A stretch of DNA of 64,000 nt from assembly GCA_046291695.1 (NCBI GenBank), contig JBKBSO010000019.1, positions 1 to 64,000 on the forward strand. The letters are read 5' to 3'. The first letter of the stretch is position 1, and each line of letters begins with the position of its first letter. Below, piece after piece: positions 43,368 through 52,220 of this stretch. This DNA is from PNNG01 sp046291695 (lineage in GTDB: Bacteria; Bacteroidota; Bacteroidia; UBA7662). The notes beneath the pieces are model-generated. The model saw only the letters and a program-made list of their open reading frames with translations. It was not told the DNA's origin and made no database searches. Made by a program: the position numbers and the translations under genes.

Positions 43368-44911
43368 TTATTGTATCATCAGCTTTTCCCTCGCCAACAA
43401 CCGCCCTTGATGCCAAAGTTGCACCACGTATAAACCGGCCTCCAAATCGTGGAGGCGGAGGTGGTATTGGGCTTCGGTTTCGGGAACGGCAGCGCGGCGG
43501 CGTTCGCGACCCAACATATCGGTGAGTACCAAATAGGCTTCGGGCAATTCCTTTTCTGATTTGTACAATACAAATGCCTCGCCCTGAGCTGGATTAGGCC
43601 ATACTTTTAAATACACCGCTTCGGGTGTAAGTTCTTTGATGCCTACCGCACAGCCGGGCACCAAACAACCCATACTATCTACCTTCAACAGCCAGGCATG
43701 CTGACCTTTTACTATGGATGGCCCATAAGCCCGTGCCTACCCCGCCATCACGAATCCCCCATCGGGATGGACTCGGATAACATCTAATTGGCCTTCTTCC
43801 TGCTCGCCATCGCCGAAAGGTAAATAAAACGTTGCCACAAATGACCACCGGTAGATGAATGTGCATTCAACCACCCATAATAAAAGGGTGTAGTGCCATT
43901 AACAATTCCCATTTCGCCACAACTATATAAGCGTCCATCTGCTTTACGCACCATATCACGAAGTAACACCCAATGAGAAGTTTGTCCAAAACTTGAGTCC
44001 CATACGAGTTGAAACTGGCTATTTAACTTGGCCATAAATGCTTGGATTACTTATGAGTTAGAGCTTTGTTGAAAAGTTTGTTTGGTAGAAATAAATTGAA
44101 TGCCACCATCTGAGGTTTGAATCATGGCACCCGGACCAGACTCTCTTTCCATTAGAGGGGATAAATATTGATTTAAAATGTTGCCTTGGGTGTCTGTTTC
44201 GAAAATCCATGTTTGATAATTCGTATTACTAGAAGATGAAAAGTCTGTTTTATTCGCTCCAATTAATAATGTGCCATTATTGGAAGGCGTTATTCTTAAT
44301 GGAAACTCATCCAAATTACTTTGTCCAAATTCATAAATACCATGAACTGTAAAATTAGCCGAATCAAGAACATAAACCACTAAATCGAATCTTTGCGTAT
44401 TACCAACTACTTTGCGCTCGTAGCCTAATAAGTAAAGTCTATTGTCAAGTAATGTTAAATCCTTTAAGTAACAATCTGTAATTCCTGGCCTCGCAGGAAA
44501 CTTGGTATATTGTAACATTTCCCCAAGACTGTCAAATTTAAAAACAAAGGTATTTCTTTGAATAACCCCCAATGAATCTGTATAACTACTACTGCCTACA
44601 ACAAATGATTTACTATTGATTTTTTTTGAGTTGGATGTAAAATACCTATTAATTTGGAGCTCTCTAAAAATTACCGTCGTATCACTCGAAATCCTTTTAC
44701 TAAATGCTAAAAAATTTGGTCGGGTTACTTGAGTAGTATCAGAAGCTCCTCCAAAGGCAGTTATGTTGCCATTTTCAAACACTTCTAAAGTAGTATAAAA
44801 GGCGGCTGCCCGATCGAAGGTACTGGTATCGCTGTAATAGGTTTGAGCATGCCCTAAAATGGGCATGCTCAAATACATTAAAATCAACCAATATCCGACA
44901 TGTAATTTCAT
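43368..44911 (-). pseudogene. broken T9SS-secreted protein gene with type A sorting domain
   Basis: The N-terminal piece (44911-44051, 286 residues) has a signal peptide (YWLILMYLSMPILGHAQ) and repeated beta strands of the kind found in delta-60-like or beta-propeller repeat proteins. A TAA at 44051-44053 stops it, yet the same frame continues with VIQAFMAKLNSQFQLVWDSS. Near 43845 the frame shifts by one base: past that point LPFGDGEQEEGQLDVIRVH reads on, then meets a TAG at 43737-43739, and continues as HAWLLKVDSMGCLVPGC into a complete T9SS type A sorting domain (VWPNPAQGEA through GLYVVQLWHQGRLLAR). Two nonsense codons and one frameshift mean no full product. Without them it would be about 510 residues. 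Its start overlaps the stop of the upstream mini-gene by ATGA. Confidence 0.82.
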
Positions 44912-45267
44912 TTTTTCACCAACTTACCACTACCTAGTATCAAACCATTTTCATCCCGAAGCTGAACCAAATACAGACCCGGAACAAACTGGTCGGAGGC
45001 TATAACAATTTCATCTCTGTTTTTAGAAAGCTCCATCCGTTTAATAAGTTGACCTTGCGTATTGTATATGCTAAGGCTGAAGGTTTTACTGTTGCTGTTG
45101 GTTTGATAGGCCAAACTGGAATAGCTGGTAGCCGGGTTGGGATAAAGCTTAAAATCAGCGTGTACCAAAGGGAACGCAACTAAATGTTTAGCGATAACCT
45201 GTTTTGGATTCAACATTATCAGGTTGCAGCATGAGCTCAACAAAAACAATAGGATGAGTTTTTTCAT
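44908..45267 (-). CDS. mini-protein consisting of a signal peptide and a T9SS type A sorting domain
   Basis: 119 residues. An N-terminal hydrophobic segment LILLFLLSSCCNLIML (possibly a lipobox, LSSC) is followed after about 20 residues by a complete T9SS type A C-terminal domain: FKLYPNPATSYSSL, then FSLSIYNTQGQLIKRMEL and GLYLVQLRDENGLI ending SGKLVKK. There is no passenger domain. It could be a residual gene whose middle has been lost, or a real carrier that binds the PorU/PorV attachment complex. Its stop overlaps the start of the broken secreted-protein gene. Confidence 0.7.
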   Translation of the reverse strand: MKKLILLFLLSSCCNLIMLNPKQVIAKHLVAFPLVHADFKLYPNPATSYSSLAYQTNSNSKTFSLSIYNTQGQLIKRMELSKNRDEIVIASDQFVPGLYLVQLRDENGLILGSGKLVKK

Positions 45268-45409
45268 GTCAACCAGGTTTTATGATCCTAAGTTAATTAA
45301 AATATTAGACAACAACAGCATCGTGCCCAGAGCAACCAAAAGCTTTGTAAACGAATCCATGCCTTGCCCACCTGCCAAAGTCCTACATGCCTTCCCCAAA
45401 AAAGCAGAA

Positions 45410-45429
45410 AGGCCGCCCGAAGGCAGCCT
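45410..45429 (-). terminator. rho-independent terminator of pnp
   Basis: On the minus strand AGGCTGCC, a TTCG loop and GGCGGCCT form an 8-pair stem with one G-U pair (45410-45429), followed by TTTCTGCTTTTTT. It lies about 28 bases after the pnp stop. Confidence 0.85.
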
Positions 45430-45457
45430 CTCTTAATAAACAGGATAATTAAAAATT

Positions 45458-47704
45458 TTAGTCTTCGCTACGCGGCTCACGTGGGCCACGGTCTTCAAGC
45501 GGACCGCGGTTGCCGTCGCGTGGGCCACGATCACGGCGGTCGCCACGATCACCTCGGTCAGCACGTTCGCGGCGTGGAGCCGGCTCAGGCATGCCTTCGG
45601 GGCGTGGCAACAAGGCCTTCACCGATAAGCGGAATTTGCCCGTCTTCGGATCAACCTCTACCAGCTTCACCTCTACCTGATCGCCTTCTTTGTAAATGCC
45701 GTCCATGCTTTCGATGCGCTCCCAGCTAATTTCGCTTATGTGGAGTAAGCCATCTTTACCGGGCAGGAATTCAACAAAGGCGCCAAATGGCATGATGCTG
45801 CGCACCTTACCTTTGTAGGTAGCACCTACTTCGGCCTTGGCGGCAATACCGTTAATGCGCTTAACAGCGGCATCCATTCCGGCTTTATCGTTGGTGTAAA
45901 TTTGTACGATGCCAATTTCGCCCACTTCTTCGATGCTGATGGTTGAATTGGTTTCGCGCTGGATTTCCTGGATGATTTTACCTCCAGGCCCGATTACGGC
46001 ACCAATGAACTCACGGTCGATCTTGATTTGAGTAATCCGTGGTACATGCTCGCGGTAGTCTTCGCGCGGCGCTGCCAGGGTCTTGTTCATTTCACCCAAA
46101 ATGTGGGCACGGCCTTCGCCGGCTTGCTTGAGGGCCTGCAACAATACTTCGTACGGCAATCCGTCGATTTTTATGTCCATCTGACAACCGGTAATACCAT
46201 TCACGGTACCGGTAAGTTTGAAGTCCATATCGCCCAGGTGATCTTCATCGCCCAAGATATCACTCAATACTTTAAAACGCTTGCCGTCGGTAATCAAACC
46301 CATGGCAATACCCGAAACGGGCGCCTTGATTTTAACACCGGCATCCATGAGCGCCAGGGTACCCGCACAAACGGTTGCCATCGACGATGAGCCATTCGAC
46401 TCAAGGATGTCGCTCACCACCCGGATGGTGTACGGACACTCCTCTTGCGGAGGCAACACCTGCTTAAGCGAACGCATGGCCAGGTTGCCGTGTCCAATTT
46501 CGCGACGGCCCGGACCACGGTTTGGACGGGTTTCGCCGGTTGAAAATGACGGGAAATTGTAATGCAATATAAACTGGTTGTAGCCCGAGAACATGGCGCC
46601 GTCAAGCATCTGCTCGTCGTCTTTTGAGCCCAGGGTTACCGAAGTAAGCGCCTGGGTTTCGCCACGGGTAAATACAGCCGAACCATGGGTGCTTGGCAAA
46701 TAGCCCACTTCACACCAAATAGAACGAATTTCGTTGAGCTTACGACCGTCGAGGCGACGCTCTTCGTCCAAAATCATGTTGCGCATGGCCTTGTACTCCA
46801 CATCGTGGAAGTACTTTTTCACCAGGAAGCTGTCGATTTCGGCACCTTCGCCCAAAGAGGCGATGAAGTCGGCCAACACCTGCTTAAAGCCGGCGGCACG
46901 CTCGTGTTTGGGAGCACCCGATTTGGCCACCGCATACACTTTATCATAGCAAAAAGCATGAATGGCAGCTTCTAGTTCGGGATTTGAACGCTCGTGGTTG
47001 TATTCACGAGGGCTTGCACCTACGGCAGCACGCAAATCGAGCTGCGTCTGACACTGCTTTTTAATAGCTTCATGACCAATGCGGATGGCTTCAGCCAATT
47101 CGGCTTCCGAACATTCTTTGGCTTCGCCTTCTACCATCATCACATTCTCGAGGGTAGCGGCCAACATGATGTCGATGTCGGCAGTCGCCATTTCGCTGAT
47201 GGTAGGGTTAATACGGAATTCTCCGTTGATGCGGGCTACGCGTACTTCCGAAATGGGACCGTTGAATGGAATATCGGAAACAGCCAGGGCAGCCGAAGCC
47301 GCCAAACCGGCGAGGGCATCGGGGTAAATATCTTTGTCGGCACTGATGAGTGACACTTGCACCTGGGTATCGGCATGATAATCCTCAGGGAACAAGGGGC
47401 GCAGTGCGCGGTCGATTAATCGACAAATTAGAATTTCGTAATCGCTCAAACGGCCTTCACGCTTTAAAAAGCCACCCGGAATTTTTCCGGTTGCGGCGAA
47501 TTTTTCCTGATAGTCAACAGTCAGGGGCATGAAGTCAACGTCTTCTTTGGCCTCTTTGGCCGATACAGCGGTTGCCAGCAACATGGTATCGCCCATGCGT
47601 ACCACTACAGCGCCGTCGGCCTGCTTGGCCAATAAGCCTGTTTCAATGCTGATGGTCCTGCCATCGCCTAAATCGATGGTTTTTACGACAGGATTTGGTT
47701 TCAT
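45458..47704 (-). CDS. pnp: polynucleotide phosphorylase
   Basis: 748 residues. Two RNase PH domains (about 10-220 and 320-540) flank a helical linker; the second includes FSTGETRPNRGPGRREIGHG. A KH domain (IGAVIGPGGKIIQEI near 560) and an S1 domain (GKVRSIMPFGAFVEFLPGKDG near 630) follow. The last ~40 residues are RGD/RDRG-like repeats, an RNA-binding type tail. It degrades RNA by phosphorolysis and can add heteropolymeric tails. It follows rpsO, the classic arrangement, with a terminator-like hairpin between. Confidence 0.97.
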   Translation of the reverse strand: MKPNPVVKTIDLGDGRTISIETGLLAKQADGAVVVRMGDTMLLATAVSAKEAKEDVDFMPLTVDYQEKFAATGKIPGGFLKREGRLSDYEILICRLIDRALRPLFPEDYHADTQVQVSLISADKDIYPDALAGLAASAALAVSDIPFNGPISEVRVARINGEFRINPTISEMATADIDIMLAATLENVMMVEGEAKECSEAELAEAIRIGHEAIKKQCQTQLDLRAAVGASPREYNHERSNPELEAAIHAFCYDKVYAVAKSGAPKHERAAGFKQVLADFIASLGEGAEIDSFLVKKYFHDVEYKAMRNMILDEERRLDGRKLNEIRSIWCEVGYLPSTHGSAVFTRGETQALTSVTLGSKDDEQMLDGAMFSGYNQFILHYNFPSFSTGETRPNRGPGRREIGHGNLAMRSLKQVLPPQEECPYTIRVVSDILESNGSSSMATVCAGTLALMDAGVKIKAPVSGIAMGLITDGKRFKVLSDILGDEDHLGDMDFKLTGTVNGITGCQMDIKIDGLPYEVLLQALKQAGEGRAHILGEMNKTLAAPREDYREHVPRITQIKIDREFIGAVIGPGGKIIQEIQRETNSTISIEEVGEIGIVQIYTNDKAGMDAAVKRINGIAAKAEVGATYKGKVRSIMPFGAFVEFLPGKDGLLHISEISWERIESMDGIYKEGDQVEVKLVEVDPKTGKFRLSVKALLPRPEGMPEPAPRRERADRGDRGDRRDRGPRDGNRGPLEDRGPREPRSED

Positions 47705-47740
47705 TTTTTCCTCTCTCTCTTTTTTTGCAGCTTATAAACT

Positions 47741-47772
47741 AAAAAAGGCGATATGTGTAGTACAATCGCCTT
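47741..47772 (-). terminator. terminator-like hairpin between rpsO and pnp
   Basis: On the minus strand AAGGCGAT (complement of 47765-47772) pairs with ATCGCCTT (47745-47752), followed by T6. It would partly stop rpsO transcripts before pnp and may also be a processing site. Confidence 0.75.
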
Positions 47773-47794
47773 GTCTTTTAAAGGGTAATGCGTA

Positions 47795-48064
47795 TCACTT
47801 ACGCAGACCTAATTTTTCAATAATAGCACGGTAACGCATGATGTCGTTTTTCTGCAAATAAGTGAGCAGATCGCGACGCTTGCCTACCAGCTTAATGAGG
47901 GCCTGCTGGGTAGAAAAGTCTTTGCGGTTTTTCTTGAGGTGTGCCGTAAGGTGTGAAATGCGATCAGTAAATTGAGCGATCTGGCTTTCTGCAGAACCTG
48001 TGTCCTGTGCGCCAGCACCAAACTTCTTGTAAATCTCTTGCTTTTGAGCGGTGTTGAGATGCAT
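47795..48064 (-). CDS. rpsO: 30S ribosomal protein S15
   Basis: 89 residues, exact family length. GAQDTGSAESQIAQFTDRI and HLKKNRKDFSTQQALIKL followed by GKRRDLLTYL are the conserved S15 helices that bind the 16S rRNA three-way junction. It is first in the rpsO-pnp pair. A TACATTTG promoter match lies 39 bases upstream. Confidence 0.98.
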   Translation of the reverse strand: MHLNTAQKQEIYKKFGAGAQDTGSAESQIAQFTDRISHLTAHLKKNRKDFSTQQALIKLVGKRRDLLTYLQKNDIMRYRAIIEKLGLRK

Positions 48065-48103
48065 CTTATGGTTGTTTTTCTTCTTGATTCCTTAATGAGT
48101 TTG

Positions 48104-48111
48104 CAAATGTA
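48104..48111 (-). promoter_or_regulatory. Bacteroidota-type -7 element (TACATTTG) for rpsO
   Basis: TACATTTG on the minus strand fits TAnnTTTG, 39 bases before the rpsO ATG. Single-element match. Confidence 0.4.
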
Positions 48112-48284
48112 CAACTTCGAATCATAACTTCCAAAGAAGTGGTGCGGCTAATTGCATTTTCTGCTTATTGGGCAGGCTGCGACTATCGAAGTAGCGGGTA
48201 TCGGCCTATTCACTAAGGCCGTTGCGCGGGCGGGGCAGGAGTTTTTTGAGCCTGGAACAATCACCCCCACCATAGCCTATCCAC

Positions 48285-48312
48285 AAAAAAGCCCCGAAAA
48301 AATTCCGGGGCT
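48285..48312 (-). terminator. rho-independent terminator of the atp operon
   Basis: On the minus strand AGCCCCG and CGGGGCT (48290-48296 and 48306-48312) pair around a 9-base AT-rich loop and are followed by TTTTT. It lies 23 bases beyond the atpG stop. Confidence 0.88.
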
Positions 48313-48334
48313 CGTAATCAATATCGGATGCTGC

Positions 48335-49219
48335 TTAACCTTCGAGGGCTGCCGCGCCACCCACAATCTCGGTGATTTCGGTGGTAATGGCTGCCTGACG
48401 GGCGCGGTTGTACTGCAAACGCAAATCGCGTAGTAATTCACCGGCATTGTCCGTGGCTTTGTCCATAGAGGTCATGCGTGCACCATGCTCCGAAGCATTG
48501 GTATCAAGCAATGCCCGGTGGAATTCAATCTTCAAAAAGCTGGGGATCAAGCTCTCGATAATTTCCTCTTTGCCCGGCTCCAGCAAATAGTCGTGGCGCA
48601 ACTCCTTTTTTTCGGTAGGTGCTTGCATCGGCTGAATAGGCAAAAACTTGTAGTGCTTAAAAAACTGAACTACCGGGTTTTTGAATTCACTGTACACCAC
48701 TTCGATCACATCGTACTCTTTGCTTAGGAAGCTGTTGATCAAACCATTCGACAATTCCGACGATTTGTCGAAACTTAATTGGTTGAACAGGTGTACAAAA
48801 CGATCGTCGATGCGTATGTTTTGCTTACGGAAAAAATCATAGCCCTTCTTCCCAACCGGAATCAGGGTTAGTGCACCGGCAGCCTTTTGTTCGGCATACT
48901 GCTCATCCATCAAACGACGTGCAGTTTTAATGAGGTTCGAATTAAAACTTCCGCACAAACCTTTGTCGGATGTCACCACCACCACAGCTACCTGGGTTAC
49001 AGGACGGGTTTCTGCCAGGCTCAATTCCATATCTCCTTCCATGCTGCTCTGGAGGTTATCAATGATATCCTTGAGCTTAACGGTGTAAGGGCGAATTTGG
49101 GTAATGGCATTCTGTGCACGACGCAGCTTGCTCGCCGAAACCATTTTCATGGCTTTGGTAATCTGCTGGGTCGACATCACCGAACTGATGCGGCCGCGTA
49201 CTTCTTTCAGGTTAGCCAT
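48335..49219 (-). CDS. atpG: ATP synthase F1 gamma subunit
   Basis: 294 residues. The N-terminal helix ANLKEVRGRISSVMSTQQIT and the C-terminal helix with SMDKATDNAGELLRDL and YNRARQAAITTEITEIVGG form the rotor coiled coil. The middle Rossmann-like part contains TSDKGLCGSFNSN. It couples ring rotation to the catalytic sites. Last gene of the operon, 6 bases after atpA; a terminator follows. Confidence 0.97.
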   Translation of the reverse strand: MANLKEVRGRISSVMSTQQITKAMKMVSASKLRRAQNAITQIRPYTVKLKDIIDNLQSSMEGDMELSLAETRPVTQVAVVVVTSDKGLCGSFNSNLIKTARRLMDEQYAEQKAAGALTLIPVGKKGYDFFRKQNIRIDDRFVHLFNQLSFDKSSELSNGLINSFLSKEYDVIEVVYSEFKNPVVQFFKHYKFLPIQPMQAPTEKKELRHDYLLEPGKEEIIESLIPSFLKIEFHRALLDTNASEHGARMTSMDKATDNAGELLRDLRLQYNRARQAAITTEITEIVGGAAALEG

Positions 49220-49225
49220 ATCGTA

Positions 49226-50806
49226 TTAGGCTTTGAACTTTGGTTTCAAATCATTAGCCACCTTCATGAGCACCGAAGTAAGCTCTTCGTCGAATTTACC
49301 GGCTTTAAAGGCGTTTAACACTTCTTTGTGACTACCGCGCATCACATCGAGGAAGTCGGTTTCAAACTCGCGAATGCGGTTCAAAGGCACATCCATCAGG
49401 GCCCCCTTGGTTCCCAGGTACAGAATCGCAATTTGCTCTTCTACACGGAATGGGGCATATTGTGGCTGCTTTAGAATTTCTACGTTGCGTGCCCCTTTGT
49501 CGAGAATGGCCTTGGTGGCCGGATCGAGGTCGGAACCAAACTTCGAGAAAGCCTCGAGTTCGCGGTACTGGGCCTGATCGAGCTTCAGCGTTCCCGCTAC
49601 CTTCTTCATCGACTTAATTTGGGCGTTACCACCTACACGCGATACCGAGATACCCACGTTAATAGCGGGACGTACACCTGCATTAAAGAGGTTCGACTCG
49701 AGGAATATCTGACCATCCGTAATTGAAATCACGTTGGTTGGGATATAAGCCGATACGTCGCCAGCCTGGGTTTCGATGATCGGCAGGGCAGTTAACGACC
49801 CTCCCCCTTTCACTTTGCCCTTAAGCGACTCAGGCAAGTCGTTCATATTGGCAATAATCTCGTCGTTGTAGTTCAACTTACAAGCACGCTCTAGCAAGCG
49901 GCTATGGAGGTAAAATACATCACCTGGATAGGCTTCACGTCCGGGAGGACGACGAAGCAAAAGCGACACCTCACGGTAAGCCACGGCCTGCTTCGACAAA
50001 TCGTCGTACACAATCAAAGCCGGACGGCCGGTATCACGGAAGAATTCACCTATTGCAGCACCAGCCATTGGAGCATAAAACTGCAGAGGTGCGGGATCGG
50101 AAGCAAAGGCCGCTACAATAACGGTATAGGCCATGGCGCCGTTCTCTTCGAGGGTTTTTACGATATTGGCTACGGTAGAAGCCTTCTGTCCGATGGCCAC
50201 ATACACGCAAAACACCGGATTACCTGCTTCGTAAAACTCTTTTTGGTTGATGATGGTATCGATGGCGATGGCTGTTTTACCAGTTTGACGGTCGCCAATG
50301 ATTAATTCGCGCTGTCCACGTCCGATCGGAATCATAGCATCGATGGACTTGATACCTGTTTGCATAGGCTCATGTACCGGCTGACGGAAGATAACACCCG
50401 GCGCTTTACGCTCGATGGGCATTTCAAACAGCTCTCCTTTGATTTCGCCTTTGCCGTCGATGGCCTGACCGAGGGTATTTACCACACGGCCGAGCATACC
50501 TTCACCCACCCTCAAAGAGGCAATGAGGCCAGTACGACGGGCGGTGTCGCCCTCTTTGATGCCTTCGCCGGCACCAAGCATTACCGCACCCACATTATCT
50601 TCTTCGAGGTTCAATACCACCGCACGGGTGCCATTTTCGAATTCAATCAATTCACCGGCCTGTACTTTCGTAAGACCGTAAAGGCGGGCAATACCGTCAC
50701 CTACCTGAAGCACGGTACCTACTTCTTCGAGCTCAGCGGCGCTTTTGTAGCCCGACAATTGCTCTCTTAAAATGGCTGATATCTCATCCGGTTTAACTTG
50801 TGCCAT
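49226..50806 (-). CDS. atpA: ATP synthase F1 alpha subunit
   Basis: 526 residues. Walker A is GDRQTGKTAIA near residue 170 and the alpha signature PAINVGISVSRVGG lies near 375. It forms the alpha3beta3 hexamer with the beta subunit, which is not encoded in this window. It starts 3 bases after the atpH stop. Confidence 0.98.
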   Translation of the reverse strand: MAQVKPDEISAILREQLSGYKSAAELEEVGTVLQVGDGIARLYGLTKVQAGELIEFENGTRAVVLNLEEDNVGAVMLGAGEGIKEGDTARRTGLIASLRVGEGMLGRVVNTLGQAIDGKGEIKGELFEMPIERKAPGVIFRQPVHEPMQTGIKSIDAMIPIGRGQRELIIGDRQTGKTAIAIDTIINQKEFYEAGNPVFCVYVAIGQKASTVANIVKTLEENGAMAYTVIVAAFASDPAPLQFYAPMAGAAIGEFFRDTGRPALIVYDDLSKQAVAYREVSLLLRRPPGREAYPGDVFYLHSRLLERACKLNYNDEIIANMNDLPESLKGKVKGGGSLTALPIIETQAGDVSAYIPTNVISITDGQIFLESNLFNAGVRPAINVGISVSRVGGNAQIKSMKKVAGTLKLDQAQYRELEAFSKFGSDLDPATKAILDKGARNVEILKQPQYAPFRVEEQIAILYLGTKGALMDVPLNRIREFETDFLDVMRGSHKEVLNAFKAGKFDEELTSVLMKVANDLKPKFKA

Positions 50807-50809
50807 TGC

Positions 50810-51367
50810 TTAATATTTTTGAATATAAGGATTATCTGAAAAAAGTTTCTTGAGGTCTTTTAGTTCACGCGCCACGCTGGCCTCATAGCGTTGGTCGCCC
50901 ACAGTGAGTACAAAACCGGCAATCAAATCGGGGTTAACAGTCAATTGTAACTGCACCTGTTTATGGGTTTCGGCTTTGATAATTTCGAGTATTTCGGATT
51001 TAAGCGCCTCATCGATTTCGGCGGCTGTTTCTAGGCGAGCTTCTACGATGCCTTTATGGAGGTTGTATTGGCGGGCAAAGCTGGTAGTCATGGCAGGCAC
51101 TACGTCTTCGCGGCGCTTGCGGATAACCAGATTTAGAAAAGTGCTGGTAATTTGACTGAGGTAATCCCCAAAAATGGCCGCCACCACTTTTTGTTTGGCA
51201 TCGTGTTTTACCACCGGGCTTTTGAACAAGGTGAGTAAATCGCGGTTTTGTTTGATGGATTCGCCAATCAGCATCATATCGGCATACACCGCATCGAGCT
51301 GGCCCTTTTCAATGGCAAGCTGAAGCAAGGATGCTGCGTAGCGGTTGGCTATTCTATTGTCTGACAT
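50810..51367 (-). CDS. atpH: ATP synthase F1 delta subunit
   Basis: 185 residues. The start NRIANRYAASLLQLA and the late VNPDLIAGFVLTVGDQRYEASV are the standard delta (OSCP) signatures. It joins the peripheral stalk to the F1 head. Seven bases separate it from atpF. Confidence 0.96.
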   Translation of the reverse strand: MSDNRIANRYAASLLQLAIEKGQLDAVYADMMLIGESIKQNRDLLTLFKSPVVKHDAKQKVVAAIFGDYLSQITSTFLNLVIRKRREDVVPAMTTSFARQYNLHKGIVEARLETAAEIDEALKSEILEIIKAETHKQVQLQLTVNPDLIAGFVLTVGDQRYEASVARELKDLKKLFSDNPYIQKY

Positions 51368-51374
51368 GGGCTGA

Positions 51375-51869
51375 TCAGTTCAGTTTAATGTCTTCCAGAT
51401 GCTTTTGCACGAAGGCCTGTTGTTCGCCTTTGGCTTCAAAGTGCTTGCGGAGCACCTTTTCGGCAATTTCGATAGAAAGGTTGGCCACCAGGTTTTTCAC
51501 TTCGGTTATGGCTGCATTCTTTTCGTTTTCGATGCTGACGCGTGCGCTTTCGAGCAAACGCTTGGCTTCGTTTTCGGCAGTACTTTTGGCTTCGCTAATC
51601 ATGGCTTCACGCGTTTTTTTAGCATCGGCAATGATCCGGTCTTTTTCTACGCGGGCTTCGTTTAGCAGCTTTTCATTTTCGTTGGCCAAATGGGCGATTT
51701 CTCTGCGGGCGTCTTCAGCAGCATGTAAAGCAGCATTGATTTTGGTGTCGCGCTCCTCAACTGCACCCAGAATAGGCTTCCAGGCAAACTTGCGGAGTAT
51801 AAACAGCAAAATCAGGAAGGTGATACCTGTCCAAAAAATTAAGCCAATTTCCGGGGTAATTAAATCCAT
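51375..51869 (-). CDS. atpF: ATP synthase F0 b subunit
   Basis: 164 residues. One N-terminal membrane helix (IGLIFWTGITFLILLFILRKF) and a long charged coiled coil with AEDARREIAHLANENEKLL, ending in the delta-binding region. It forms the stator stalk. Confidence 0.96.
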   Translation of the reverse strand: MDLITPEIGLIFWTGITFLILLFILRKFAWKPILGAVEERDTKINAALHAAEDARREIAHLANENEKLLNEARVEKDRIIADAKKTREAMISEAKSTAENEAKRLLESARVSIENEKNAAITEVKNLVANLSIEIAEKVLRKHFEAKGEQQAFVQKHLEDIKLN

Positions 51870-51967
51870 ATGTTGGTTTCTTTAAGCTTCGTTTTTAAAT
51901 CATTCATGCAATAAGTCATGCAGGCTGCCGGCCAACCGCCGGTCGAGCCTGCATGTTTTGACCATAA

Positions 51968-52174
51968 TTACTTGATCAGGGCTACTACTACTGCGAACAG
52001 AGCAGCACCTTCGATCAGGGCAGCAGCGATGATCATCGCGGTCTGGATTTTACCAGCAGCCTCAGGCTGACGGGCAATGGCTTCCATGGCTGAACCGCCA
52101 ATACGACCGATACCCATACCGGCACCAATTACTGCGAGACCTGCGCCGATGGCGGCGATACCTGTGATTGTCAT
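51968..52174 (-). CDS. atpE: ATP synthase F0 c subunit
   Basis: 68 residues, two helices. Helix 1 is Gly-rich (AIGAGLAVIGAGMGIG), the polar loop is ARQPEAA and the ion-binding Glu is in AAALIEGAALF. The residues around the Glu do not show the typical full Na+ set, so proton use is likely but not proven by sequence alone. It lies between atpB and atpF. Confidence 0.96.
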   Translation of the reverse strand: MTITGIAAIGAGLAVIGAGMGIGRIGGSAMEAIARQPEAAGKIQTAMIIAAALIEGAALFAVVVALIK

Positions 52175-52220
52175 GATTGAAAAATTAAATGGTTAAACGA
52201 AATTGATTATTTGATTACAA

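Noticed and set aside
43675..44035. Two separate small genes in the middle of the broken T9SS locus
   Set aside because: Their translations are the continuation of the upstream and downstream frames of a single gene; the frame of 43675-43866 is Arg-rich shadow sequence.
44051..44053. The TAA as a programmed readthrough or recoding site
   Set aside because: A frameshift and a second stop follow in the same gene and no stimulatory structure is visible, so decay is simpler.
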